A stretch of DNA of 64,000 bases from Streptomyces actuosus (lineage in GTDB: Bacteria; Actinomycetota; Actinomycetes; Streptomycetales; Streptomycetaceae): NCBI RefSeq assembly GCF_016921115.1, contig NZ_JAFFZS010000002.1, positions 1 through 64,000 on the forward strand, written 5' to 3'. Made by a program: the position numbers and the translations under genes. The notes below the pieces were generated by a model that was not told the origin of the DNA, did not search any database, and was given only the letters and a program-made list of their open reading frames with translations. This document shows positions 49,914-58,188 of the stretch, piece after piece (within the stretch, counting starts at the first letter, position 1; each line of letters starts with the position of its first letter).

Positions 49914-50584
49914 CGCAGACCACGCTCGCCGCCGCGGCGGCCGAACGAGCGCAGCACGTCCGCCAGCGCGCCGACCGTCCCTCGCAGCGCCGGTGCGCCG
50001 AGCAGCTCGGCGCCCGGGCCACCGTCCGCGCCGCGCTGTCCGGCGTCCAGGTCCGCGACAGCGGCGACGGCGGCACCCTGGAGTTCCGCGGGCACGCCTC
50101 GGTGTACGAGCAGGGCTACGAGATGTGGGACTACTTCGGCCCGTACACCGAGATCGTCTCCGAGGGCGCCGGTGCCGACTCCCTCGCCCGCGCGAAACTC
50201 GACGTGCCGCTCGTCCTCGGGCACGACCAGCTGCGCCGTCTGGCCCGCACGACGACCGGAACCCTGCTGCTGGCCGAGGACGCGAACGGCCTGTTCGTGC
50301 ACGCGCCCGCCCTGGACCCGGCGGACCACGACGTCTCCTACATCGCGCCGAAGCTGCGGTCCGGGCTGATCGACGAGATGTCGTTCGCGTTCCGGATCGA
50401 GTCGGGGCAGTGGTCCCCGGACTACACCGAGTACCGGATCAACCGGTACGACATCCACCGCGGCGACGTCGCAATCGTCGGCTACGGCGCGAACCCCTAC
50501 ACCGGTGCGGCGCTGCGCCAGCCCGCAGCTGCACCGGCGACCCGGGCCCGGGCGCTGCTCGAACTGGGCATCGCCGGAGCCTGA
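49910..50584 (+). CDS. HK97-family prohead protease (S78)
   Basis: 224 aa from ATG 49910. Catalytic His in VLGHDQLRRLART and Ser in LIDEMSFAFRIESG are visible, matching the herpes-protease-like S78 family. It matures the capsid by cutting the delta domain of the capsid protein encoded next. Confidence 0.92.
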   Translation: MTQTTLAAAAAERAQHVRQRADRPSQRRCAEQLGARATVRAALSGVQVRDSGDGGTLEFRGHASVYEQGYEMWDYFGPYTEIVSEGAGADSLARAKLDVPLVLGHDQLRRLARTTTGTLLLAEDANGLFVHAPALDPADHDVSYIAPKLRSGLIDEMSFAFRIESGQWSPDYTEYRINRYDIHRGDVAIVGYGANPYTGAALRQPAAAPATRARALLELGIAGA

Positions 50585-50722
50585 CCCCCTGATCTTCCCG
50601 CCGCCCGGCGGGAGTACCTGCCCTGCGCTCGCGCGCACGAGTCCGCCCGGCGCCATGGCCTCGGGCGGCCGTCTGACCTGGACACGGGGCGCCTGGAATC
50701 CACATGAGAGAGGACGGCCGAG

Positions 50723-52138
50723 ATGACTCTCGCCGAGCTGATCGCCCAGGCGCGTACCGCGCTGGATACGGCGATCGCCAACCGCAGGACGGAGCAGGAC
50801 GCCCTGGTGGCGCTGCGCTCCGACGAGAACCTGACCGAGGAGCAGGTGCGCGCGCAGATCGAGCGCCGCGACGCCGCCGACGCCGAGGTCACCCGACGGC
50901 AGCAGGCCCTGATCGAGCTGGAGGCCGAGCAGGCCCGCGAGGAGGAACTGGCCGCCCTCCAGGCCCGCACCACCCCGGCGGCCCAGGTCCCCCGCGGGCC
51001 GGCCTACGACCAGGTGGCCCGCGTCGGGCAGGAGGAGCGCACCTACCGGCCCGACCAGGACCGGCGCGGCGCGGCGTTCGAGCGGGACGTCGCGTCGGCG
51101 TTCCTCGGCGACTACGCGGCCCAGGGCCGCCTCGCCCGCCACATGCAGGAGGAGCACGTCGAGCGCGGCGACCAGCTGCGCGGCGACGGACAGCAGCAGC
51201 GCGCGGCCGGTACGGGCGCGTTCGCGGGCCTCGTCGTGCCGCAGTACCTGACCGACATGTACGCCCCGGCCGCCGCCGCGAAGCGGCCGTTCGCCGACGT
51301 GTGCCGTCCGCACCAGATGCCCGCCCAGGGCATGGTCGTCAACCTGTCCCGGGTCACCACCGAGAGCGACGTCGACGTGCAGGCGTCGGAGAACACCGCG
51401 GTGGCCGAGCAGGACATGGACGACACCCTGCTCAGCTTCAACGTGCAGACCGCGGCCGGTCAGCAGACGCTGTCACGCCAGGCCGTCGAGCGCGGCGCCG
51501 GCGTGGAAGCGGTCGTCCTGGACGACCTGTTCCGGCGGTACGCCACGAACCTGGACGGCAAGCTGCTCAACCAGGCCACCACCGGCCTGACGAACGTCGC
51601 CAACGCCGTGGCCTACACCGACGCCTCCCCCACCGCGGCAGAGCTGTACCCGAAGGTGATCGAGGGCCTGTCCAACGTCGAGGCGGCGCTCCTGGACCTG
51701 GCCTCGGGCGACAACGTGGCCGTCATGCACTCCCGCCGCTGGTACTGGATGCAGAACGCCATGGGGTCGACCTGGCCGCTCATCACCCAGCCCGGCATCG
51801 TCGCGCAGACCCTGGGCGCCAACTACGCCGAGGCATACGGGCGCGGAGTACGCGGTGTCCTGCCGAACGGCACCCCGGTCATCGTCGACAACAACATCGC
51901 CACCAACCTGGGCGCCGGCACCAACGAGGACGAGGTGTACCTCGTCGACCGGCAGGAATGCCACCTGTGGGAGGACCCGGACGCACCGATGTACATCCGG
52001 GCTGAGCAGGCCAAGGCCGCCAGCCTGGGCGTCCTGATGGTCGTCTACGGCTACTTCGCCTACACGCACCAGCGGTACGCGCACGCCCAAAAGGTCGCCG
52101 GCACCGGCCTGGTGACGCCGACGTTCACCGGCGCGTGA
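50723..52138 (+). CDS. HK97-family major capsid protein
   Basis: 471 aa from ATG 50723. The first about 110 residues are a charged coiled coil (delta/scaffold domain, LAELIAQARTALDTAIANRRTEQDALVAL). The HK97 fold follows from about 165 (AGTGAFAGLVVPQYLTDMYAPAAAAKRPFADVC) to the C-terminus. The protease should remove the N-terminal part during maturation. Confidence 0.93.
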   Translation: MTLAELIAQARTALDTAIANRRTEQDALVALRSDENLTEEQVRAQIERRDAADAEVTRRQQALIELEAEQAREEELAALQARTTPAAQVPRGPAYDQVARVGQEERTYRPDQDRRGAAFERDVASAFLGDYAAQGRLARHMQEEHVERGDQLRGDGQQQRAAGTGAFAGLVVPQYLTDMYAPAAAAKRPFADVCRPHQMPAQGMVVNLSRVTTESDVDVQASENTAVAEQDMDDTLLSFNVQTAAGQQTLSRQAVERGAGVEAVVLDDLFRRYATNLDGKLLNQATTGLTNVANAVAYTDASPTAAELYPKVIEGLSNVEAALLDLASGDNVAVMHSRRWYWMQNAMGSTWPLITQPGIVAQTLGANYAEAYGRGVRGVLPNGTPVIVDNNIATNLGAGTNEDEVYLVDRQECHLWEDPDAPMYIRAEQAKAASLGVLMVVYGYFAYTHQRYAHAQKVAGTGLVTPTFTGA

Positions 52139-52206
52139 TCCCCGCTGCGGGCCCGCTCCACCCCGGGGAGGGCCCGCAGCCCACCACTTCACCAACAGGA
52201 GTCCCC

Positions 52207-52413
52207 ATGGCAAGCGATGATCCGATGGTTGCGGCCCTGCTGCGCGAGCGTGAGGGCTACGTGGCCCGCGGCTGGGACGACCGCGTGGCCCAGGTCGACG
52301 AACAGCTCAGGCTGCGGGACGTCGAGCCGCCGGCCGCCGCCCCGAGCAGCGCGCCGACGTCCCGGTCGACGCCGCCGAAGGGCCGCAAGACGCGCGGTAG
52401 CGAGACGACGTGA
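52207..52413 (+). CDS. Small head-associated protein, unknown
   Basis: 68 aa from ATG 52207. Helical start (DDPMVAALLREREGYVARGWDDRVAQVDEQLRLR) and a disordered Pro/Ser/Lys tail. Similar small proteins lie after capsid genes in many actinophages. Its role is not known. Confidence 0.65.
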   Translation: MASDDPMVAALLREREGYVARGWDDRVAQVDEQLRLRDVEPPAAAPSSAPTSRSTPPKGRKTRGSETT

Positions 52414-52414
52414 C

Positions 52415-53008
52415 ATGACCGACTACAGCAGCCTGACCGCGCTGAAAACCCGCCTCGGGCTGGAGACTGCCGACACCAGCGCCGACACCCTGCTGGCCTC
52501 CGCGCTGACGTCCGCGTCGCGGAGCATCGACCGCACGTGCGGACGCCGATTCTGGCTCGACCCGGCCGTCGTGCAGCGCACGTTCAACCCGCGCGGCCGG
52601 ATCGTGCGCGAGGACGACGGCGACCTGTTCCTCGTCGACGACATCGGCAGCACCGCGGGCCTGGTCGTCGAGACCGGATCCGGCTCGTCCTGGACGGCCC
52701 TCACCGACTACGAGACCAGCCCCGACAACGCACTGGCCGACGAGCGGCCGATCACCGGCCTGTTGCGCGTGCTGGGCACGTGGGGCAGCGCGACGACCCG
52801 CCTGCGGATCACCGCCCAGTTCGGCTGGCCGTCCGTCCCGGACGACATCGCCGAGGCCACGCTGATCCAGGCCACCCGCCTGTACAAGCGCAAGGACTCC
52901 CCCGAGGGCATCATCGGCTCCGCGGAGTGGGGCGTGCGCAACCTGTCCCGGCGGGACCCGGACGTGTGGGCGCTGATCGAGCCGTACATCCTGCCCGGGT
53001 TCGGATAG
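52415..53008 (+). CDS. Head-tail connector protein (gp6-like)
   Basis: 197 aa from ATG 52415. LKTRLGLETADTSADTLLASALTSASRSIDRTCGRRFW is the helical start of gp6-type adaptors. DIAEATLIQATRLYKRKDSPEGIIGSAEWG is the typical C-terminal portion. It forms the ring below the portal. Confidence 0.8.
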   Translation: MTDYSSLTALKTRLGLETADTSADTLLASALTSASRSIDRTCGRRFWLDPAVVQRTFNPRGRIVREDDGDLFLVDDIGSTAGLVVETGSGSSWTALTDYETSPDNALADERPITGLLRVLGTWGSATTRLRITAQFGWPSVPDDIAEATLIQATRLYKRKDSPEGIIGSAEWGVRNLSRRDPDVWALIEPYILPGFG

Positions 53009-53018
53009 AGGGGGCGCC

Positions 53019-53468
53019 GTGCAGATCTCCGACGTCCGCGACGCGATCGCCACCGCGGCCTCCGCCGTCGTCCTTCCCGACGGCATCAAATCCCTGACGT
53101 GCACCGGGTACGTCCCGGACGCCGTCGTGGCACCGCACTTCTTCGTGGCCGAGTACGAGCAGGACTACGACCGTGCCATGCGGCGCGGCCTGGACGAACT
53201 CGTCTTCACCTGCCGCGTGCTGGTCTCACGCACCGACGACCGGCCCTCCCAGCGCACCCTCGACGGCATGCTGTCCGGCTCGGGCCAGGCCTCCCTCAAG
53301 GTGGCGATCGAGGCGGCCCGCGGCACGCCGGGCGAGTACGCGCTCGGCGGCCTGGCGCACGACCTGCACGTGATGCGCGTGCAGGGCTACCGCTGGTACG
53401 AGCACGCGGGAGCTACCTACGTCGGTGCCGAGCTGATGGTCAAGGTCATCGGAGACGGGAGCAGCTGA
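53019..53468 (+). CDS. Head-tail joining / tail terminator-like protein
   Basis: 149 aa from GTG 53019. Pattern MQISDVRDAIATAASAV, then YEQDYDRAMRRGLDELVFTCRVLVSRTDDRPSQRTLDGML resembles neck proteins of HK97-type siphophages. The exact ring (stopper or terminator) cannot be told from sequence. Confidence 0.65.
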   Translation: MQISDVRDAIATAASAVVLPDGIKSLTCTGYVPDAVVAPHFFVAEYEQDYDRAMRRGLDELVFTCRVLVSRTDDRPSQRTLDGMLSGSGQASLKVAIEAARGTPGEYALGGLAHDLHVMRVQGYRWYEHAGATYVGAELMVKVIGDGSS

Positions 53469-53668
53469 TGCGGATTCGCATGCTGGTGCAGATGCCCGCG
53501 GGGGCCACCCGCAACGGGGAGCCGTGGCCGGCTCTGGGGGAGGCGGCCGAGCTGCCCGCGGCCGACGCCGCCCACCTGATCGCGTCCGGCGTCGCCGAGG
53601 AGGCGCCGGCCGACGAGCCGCGGCGCCGCCGCAAGTCCGGCACCGAGGCGAAGAGGGAGGCGACGTGA
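53468..53668 (+). CDS. Small neck-region phage protein
   Basis: 66 aa from ATG 53468. MRIRMLVQMPAGATRNGEPWPALGEAAELPAADAAHLIASGVAEE, then an Arg/Lys tail: the common short protein of actinophage neck regions. Overlaps the next GTG (GTGA). Confidence 0.7.
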   Translation: MRIRMLVQMPAGATRNGEPWPALGEAAELPAADAAHLIASGVAEEAPADEPRRRRKSGTEAKREAT

Positions 53669-54399
53669 GCACGATCCTGACCAACGTCCGCACGTTCGCC
53701 GGTGGCGCCGACCTCACCGGCAACAGCAACAAGATCGAGATCTCTGCCGAGGTCGAGGACAAGGACGCCACCAACTACGGCTCGGGCGGCTGGAAGGAAC
53801 TCCTCGGCGGCCTGGGGTCGGCGGAGATCTCCGGCGAGGGGCAGTGGGAGGCGGGCGACCCGGGCAAGGTCGACGACGCGTCCTGGGCCCAGCTGGGCGG
53901 CGTCGGCCCCTGGTCGATCAGCGCGAACAACGCCGCCGCCGTGGGCGACCTGGCCTACCTCACCAAGGCCCTGCGATCGGACTACAAGCTGGGCGACGCC
54001 GTCGGCGAGATTGCCCCCTGGGCCAGCACCGCCAAGAGCAGTTGGCCGCTGGTGCGGGGGGAGTTCGCCCACCCGCCCGGTACCGCCCGCACCGCCGACG
54101 GCAGCGGCACCGGCCTGAACCTCGGCGCCCTCGCCTCGGGGCAGCGGCTGTACGCGGCCCTGCACGTGCTGTCCGCCTCGGGCACCACGCCCAGCATCAC
54201 CGCACGCGTGGAGTCCTCGGCCGACAACACGTTCGCCTCCCCCACGACGCGGCTGACGTTCGACGCGGCCTCCGCGGCCGGTGGGCAGATCCTGCGCACC
54301 GACGGCAGCCCGGTCACGGACACCTGGTGGCGCGTGGCGTGGACGATCACCGGCACCACCCCGTCGTTCCTGTTCGTCGCCTCCCTCGGCATCCGGTAG
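53665..54399 (+). CDS. Tail-tube-like protein, long paralog
   Basis: 244 aa from GTG 53665. The N-terminal about 70 residues (GNSNKIEISAEVEDKDATNYGSGGWKELLGGLGSAEISGEG) match the next gene product. After that comes a different, beta-rich Ala/Ser/Thr-rich extension with a jelly-roll-like end (RVAWTITGTTPSFLFVASLG). It could be a decorated tail-tube subunit or a tail-associated carbohydrate-binding variant. A duplication with divergence is likely. Confidence 0.75.
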   Translation: MSTILTNVRTFAGGADLTGNSNKIEISAEVEDKDATNYGSGGWKELLGGLGSAEISGEGQWEAGDPGKVDDASWAQLGGVGPWSISANNAAAVGDLAYLTKALRSDYKLGDAVGEIAPWASTAKSSWPLVRGEFAHPPGTARTADGSGTGLNLGALASGQRLYAALHVLSASGTTPSITARVESSADNTFASPTTRLTFDAASAAGGQILRTDGSPVTDTWWRVAWTITGTTPSFLFVASLGIR

Positions 54400-54462
54400 G
54401 CGACACCACCCCGCCCGGCCCGCACAGGGCCCCCTCGTCATGCCCTGGAAGGGATCTCCGCC

Positions 54463-54873
54463 ATGCCCAAGATGGTTCTGCTCGCCCAGTACCTGAACAT
54501 CAACAGCACCGACCTCAGCGCGTTCACGAAGAAGGCCGAGCTGACCGTCGAGGTCGAGGACAAGGACGTCACCAACTACGCCAGCAACGGCTGGAAGGAA
54601 CTCCTCGGCGGCATCAAGTCGGCCGAGCTGGCGTGCGATTTCCTCCAGGACTTCGCGACCAGCCAGCTCGACGCCACGATGTGGCCGCTGCTCGGCACCG
54701 TCGTGACGTTCGAGGTGCGGCCGGACAACGCCGCCGCGTCCGCGACGAACCCCTCCTACACCGGGTCGGTCCTGATCAAGGGATGGAACCCGGTACAGGG
54801 ATCCGTCGGCGACGAGGCGACCGTGGGCGTGTCCTTCCCGACCTCGGGCGCCGTGAGCCGGGCGACGTCCTGA
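54463..54873 (+). CDS. Major tail tube protein (probable)
   Basis: 136 aa from ATG 54463. KKAELTVEVEDKDVTNYASNGWKELLGGIKSAELACDF is shared with the longer paralog at 53665. Length and beta content fit a siphovirus tail tube subunit. Ends overlapping the next ATG (TGATG). Confidence 0.8.
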   Translation: MPKMVLLAQYLNINSTDLSAFTKKAELTVEVEDKDVTNYASNGWKELLGGIKSAELACDFLQDFATSQLDATMWPLLGTVVTFEVRPDNAAASATNPSYTGSVLIKGWNPVQGSVGDEATVGVSFPTSGAVSRATS

Positions 54874-55382
54874 TGGCCGGTGGGCCGCCGTTCACCCTCG
54901 GCGTGGACACACACGAGGGCCTGGCCGCGCTCACCCGCGCGATCCGCGCCGAGGAGGACGGCAAGCAGCTGCGCAAGGAACTGGCCGCGAACCTGCGCGC
55001 CGCCCTGCGCCCCGGGGCCGCCCAGGCCAAGAGCGGCATCATGGCGATGTCCTCGGCCGGCCTGGCGACGGCGCCCGCGCTGCGGGCGTCGATCGCGCGG
55101 AAGATCCGCCCCGAGGTGAAGCTGGGCGGCCGGTGGTCCGGCGCCCGCGTGAAGGCCTTCAAGACCAAGAGCCTCCGCCACTTCCCCAACGCGCCCCGCC
55201 GCACCAATCGGGCCCGCGGCTGGCGGCATCCGGTGTGGGGCAACCGCGAAGTGTGGGTGCAGCAACACGGCAAGGTCGATTGGTTCGACCGCGCTTTCCA
55301 GGGACGCGAGGGCGTCTACAGGGCCGCTGTCGAGGCAGCGATGGAGAACATGGCCCGGCGTATCGCCGACCGGGCCGGATAG
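54873..55382 (+). CDS. Minor tail / gp10-like neck protein
   Basis: 169 aa from ATG 54873. LTRAIRAEEDGKQLRKELAANLRAALRPGAAQAKSGIMAM is the helical N-terminus of HK97-gp10-like proteins; the C-terminal part is basic and aromatic (GWRHPVWGNREVWVQQHGKVDWFDRAF). Its unusual place after the tail tube is common in Streptomyces phages. Confidence 0.65.
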   Translation: MAGGPPFTLGVDTHEGLAALTRAIRAEEDGKQLRKELAANLRAALRPGAAQAKSGIMAMSSAGLATAPALRASIARKIRPEVKLGGRWSGARVKAFKTKSLRHFPNAPRRTNRARGWRHPVWGNREVWVQQHGKVDWFDRAFQGREGVYRAAVEAAMENMARRIADRAG

Positions 55383-55390
55383 GGAGCACG

Positions 55391-55801
55391 GTGTACCTGG
55401 TCTACAGCCCCGAGGGGCAGGACGAACCGAAGCGCTGGAAGTACAACCCGCGCCGGATGATGTCCGCCGAGCGTGAGGCGATCGAGCGGCGCACCGGCCG
55501 GAACTGGTCGGACTTCACGCAGGACGTCATCAAGGGCAACAGCCTGTGCCGTCGCGCGCTGCTGCACGCACTCCTCAAGCGGGAACACCCCACCCTCAAG
55601 TGGGACGACGTGGATTTCGCCTGGGACGAGCTGACCCTGGAGTACAGCCGCGCCGAGCTGACCGAGATCCGCCAGACCGTCGCCGACACGGCGACCGGCG
55701 ACGAGCGGGACGCCGTCCTGGAGAAGCTCGACGCGGAGATCGCCGACGCCTTCGAGGACCCCGAGGACGAGGGAAAAGCGCAGCTGCCGATCGCCGGATG
55801 A
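55391..55801 (+). CDS. Tail assembly chaperone (gpG-like)
   Basis: 136 aa from GTG 55391. Helical and acidic (RRMMSAEREAIERRTGRNWSDFTQDV, WDDVDFAWDELTLEYSRAELTEI). Sits just before the tape measure, the standard place. Near its end the slippery heptamer GGGAAAA (55771-55777) is in the correct phase for a -1 shift into the next frame, giving a G-T fusion that ends at 55953. Confidence 0.85.
   Translation: MYLVYSPEGQDEPKRWKYNPRRMMSAEREAIERRTGRNWSDFTQDVIKGNSLCRRALLHALLKREHPTLKWDDVDFAWDELTLEYSRAELTEIRQTVADTATGDERDAVLEKLDAEIADAFEDPEDEGKAQLPIAG
55771..55777 (+). promoter_or_regulatory. -1 programmed frameshift site GGGAAAA
   Basis: The heptamer is phased as G GGA AAA in the chaperone frame (codons at 55772 and 55775). 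A -1 slip continues as Ser-Ala-Ala-Ala-Asp-Arg-Arg and reads through the 55798 gene to 55953. Confidence 0.8.
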
Positions 55802-55953
55802 GGCGACTCGGCGACGCCGCCCACCTGCTCGGCATGCGCCCCCGCGACTGGGACACGTGCACCGTCGAGGAGACCGACGCCCTGCTGGCCTGGCTGGACG
55901 CCTACGAGAAGGCCAAGGACGAGGCGAACGAACAACTGAAGAGGGGCCGCTGA
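55798..55953 (+). CDS. Tail assembly chaperone T-domain (made by -1 frameshift)
   Basis: 51 codons if started at ATG 55798 (ATGA overlap with the previous stop), but more likely expressed as the C-terminal part of the frameshifted gpG-T fusion (about 187 aa in total). Sequence RRLGDAAHLLGMRPRDWDTCTVEETDALLAWLDAYEKAKDE is helical. The T domain recruits the tape measure or tail tube during assembly. Confidence 0.8.
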   Translation: MRRLGDAAHLLGMRPRDWDTCTVEETDALLAWLDAYEKAKDEANEQLKRGR

Positions 55954-55980
55954 CGCCCCCTGTCCGAGGGGGTGTTCGGC

Positions 55981-58179
55981 GTGAGCGATACGTCGCTCGT
56001 GTTCAACCTGGTCGCCCGCGACCGCACCGGCCAAGGGCTGTCGAGGGCGAAGGAGCGGTTCAACACCGCAGCGCAGGCGATTGCCGCAGGGGCCGGTGCG
56101 GCCCTGGCCGGCGGCATCTTCGAGTCGTTCAACATCGACGCGGCCAACGACAAACTGGCCGCCCAGCTCGGCCTGTCAAAGGAGCAGTCGGCCCGGGTCG
56201 GCAAGGTCGCCGGCAGCGTCTACGCCGACGCCTACGGCGAGTCGATGGACGAGGTCAACACCGCGGTCGGCTCCGTGATGTCCTCCATCAAGGGCATGAC
56301 CAACGCCTCCAGCGCCGGCCTCCAGACCGCCACCGAGCAGGCGCTCGGCTTCGCCGAGACCTTCGACGTGGACGTGGACCGGGCCGTCCAGACCGCAGGA
56401 ACACTCATCAACAGCGGCCTGGCGCGCGACTCGACGGAAGCCTTCGACCTGATCACCGCCGCCTCACAGAAGGTCCCGGCCCAGCTGCGCGAGGACGTCC
56501 TCGACGCCTCCGACGAGTACAGCCAGTTCTTCGACACCCTCGGCTACAGCGGCGAGCAGGCATTCTCCGTCCTGGTCGACTCCAGCAAGAAGGGCATGTT
56601 CGGCATCGACAAGGCGGGCGATGCGATCAAGGAGTTCACGATCCGGTCCACGGACATGTCGACCTCGTCGCAGGCCGCCTACAAGGCGATCGGCCTGGAC
56701 GCGGGGAAGATGGCGAACGCCATCCTCAACGGCGGCGACACGGCCCGGGGCGCCACGCAGAAGATCATCGACGGCCTACTGAAGATCAAGGATCCGGCGA
56801 AGCAGGCCAACACGGCCATCGCCCTGTTCGGCACCCCGCTGGAAGACCTCAACGTCAAGGACATCCCCGCCTTCCTCCAGTCCCTCAAGGGCGCGTCCGG
56901 GTCGATGGACGACTTCGCCGGATCGGCAAAGGACTCGTCCGATGCCCTGCGGGACAACGCCTCCACCGCCCTGACGCAGTTCAAGCGGAAGGCGATCAGC
57001 AACATCACGGCCGTGGGGGGCACCTTCGCCCAGTTCGCCATGGACAACCAGGCCGTGTTCGAGCCGCTCGCGTACACGCTGCTCGGCCTCGCCGGTGTCG
57101 TCCTGGTCGTCAAGGGCGCGATGATGACGTACTCGGCCATCTCCTCCGTGGTCACCGCCGCCAACACCATCATCAACGCCTCGACCTGGGGCGTCATCGG
57201 CAACTGGCTACGCATGATGGGCGTCGGCCTGATGGCCTATCTGCGGATCGCCGCCGGAGCCGTGGCGTCCGCGCTGACCACGGCCGCGGCCTGGACCGGA
57301 TCCGCGCTCGCCGCGATCGGCACCTGGATCCTGGGCGTCATCCGGGCCGCGCTCGTCTCCGCCGCCCAGTTCGCCATCATGGCCGCCCGGGCGATCGCCT
57401 GGGCCGCGACCATGGCCGCCCAGTGGCTGATCGCCATGGGCCCGGTCGGCTGGGTCATCGCGATCATCATCGGCCTGGTCGCGCTGATCGTCGCGAACTG
57501 GGACACCGTCACCAAGTACACCCAGATGGCCTGGGACTGGGTATGGCAGAAGGTGTCCGGCGCGATCAGCAGCGTGCTCGCCGCGGTCGGCTGGCTGGCC
57601 AGAGTGCCCGGCCTGGTCGGCGGCTACTTCGGCCACATGAAGGACACCGCCGTACAGAAGACACTCGCCCTGGTGTCGTGGATGAGCGGCCTGCCCGGCC
57701 GGATCGCCCACGCGGTCGGCTCCCTCGGCTCCCTGCTGTACGGCAAGGGCATGGACGTCGTCACCGGCCTGTGGCACGGCATCCGCTCGATGGGCGGCTG
57801 GATCAAGAGCCAGCTGATCTCCTGGGCCAAGAGCATGATCCCCGGCCCGATCGCGAAAGCCTTGGGCATCGGCTCACCGTCGCGGGTGATGGCCGACGTG
57901 GTCGGCCGCTGGATCCCGCCCGGCGTGATGCAGGGCATCGAGCAGACCAGCCCCGAGCTGGACCGCACCATGCGCACGCTCATCGAGCCGGAGATGGCCG
58001 CCCCGGGCCGCCTCCTGACCGCTCCCGGCCTCGCCCCCACGCTCGGCGCCGCGGCCGGCGGCGCGCAGCGCATCGTCATCGACGTCCGCGGCGCGGACGA
58101 GGACCTGAAGAAACTGTTCCGAAAGATCGTCCGAGTCGACGGCCGCGGCACGGCACAGACCGCGTTCGGCCGGGCGTGA
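55981..58179 (+). CDS. Tail tape measure protein
   Basis: 732 aa from GTG 55981; the GAGGGGG site (55965-55971) rules out GTG 55972. Helical throughout, with a hydrophobic central part (about 365-510, including several TM-like segments such as WVIAIIIGLVALIVANW) and the common GIHSMGGWIKSQL-like motif near the end (GIRSMGGWIKSQLISW, then GIGSPSRVM). At about 1.5 angstrom per residue it implies a tail near 110 nm. It sets tail length and assists DNA entry. Confidence 0.93.
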   Translation: MSDTSLVFNLVARDRTGQGLSRAKERFNTAAQAIAAGAGAALAGGIFESFNIDAANDKLAAQLGLSKEQSARVGKVAGSVYADAYGESMDEVNTAVGSVMSSIKGMTNASSAGLQTATEQALGFAETFDVDVDRAVQTAGTLINSGLARDSTEAFDLITAASQKVPAQLREDVLDASDEYSQFFDTLGYSGEQAFSVLVDSSKKGMFGIDKAGDAIKEFTIRSTDMSTSSQAAYKAIGLDAGKMANAILNGGDTARGATQKIIDGLLKIKDPAKQANTAIALFGTPLEDLNVKDIPAFLQSLKGASGSMDDFAGSAKDSSDALRDNASTALTQFKRKAISNITAVGGTFAQFAMDNQAVFEPLAYTLLGLAGVVLVVKGAMMTYSAISSVVTAANTIINASTWGVIGNWLRMMGVGLMAYLRIAAGAVASALTTAAAWTGSALAAIGTWILGVIRAALVSAAQFAIMAARAIAWAATMAAQWLIAMGPVGWVIAIIIGLVALIVANWDTVTKYTQMAWDWVWQKVSGAISSVLAAVGWLARVPGLVGGYFGHMKDTAVQKTLALVSWMSGLPGRIAHAVGSLGSLLYGKGMDVVTGLWHGIRSMGGWIKSQLISWAKSMIPGPIAKALGIGSPSRVMADVVGRWIPPGVMQGIEQTSPELDRTMRTLIEPEMAAPGRLLTAPGLAPTLGAAAGGAQRIVIDVRGADEDLKKLFRKIVRVDGRGTAQTAFGRA

Positions 58180-58188
58180 GGAGGCAGC

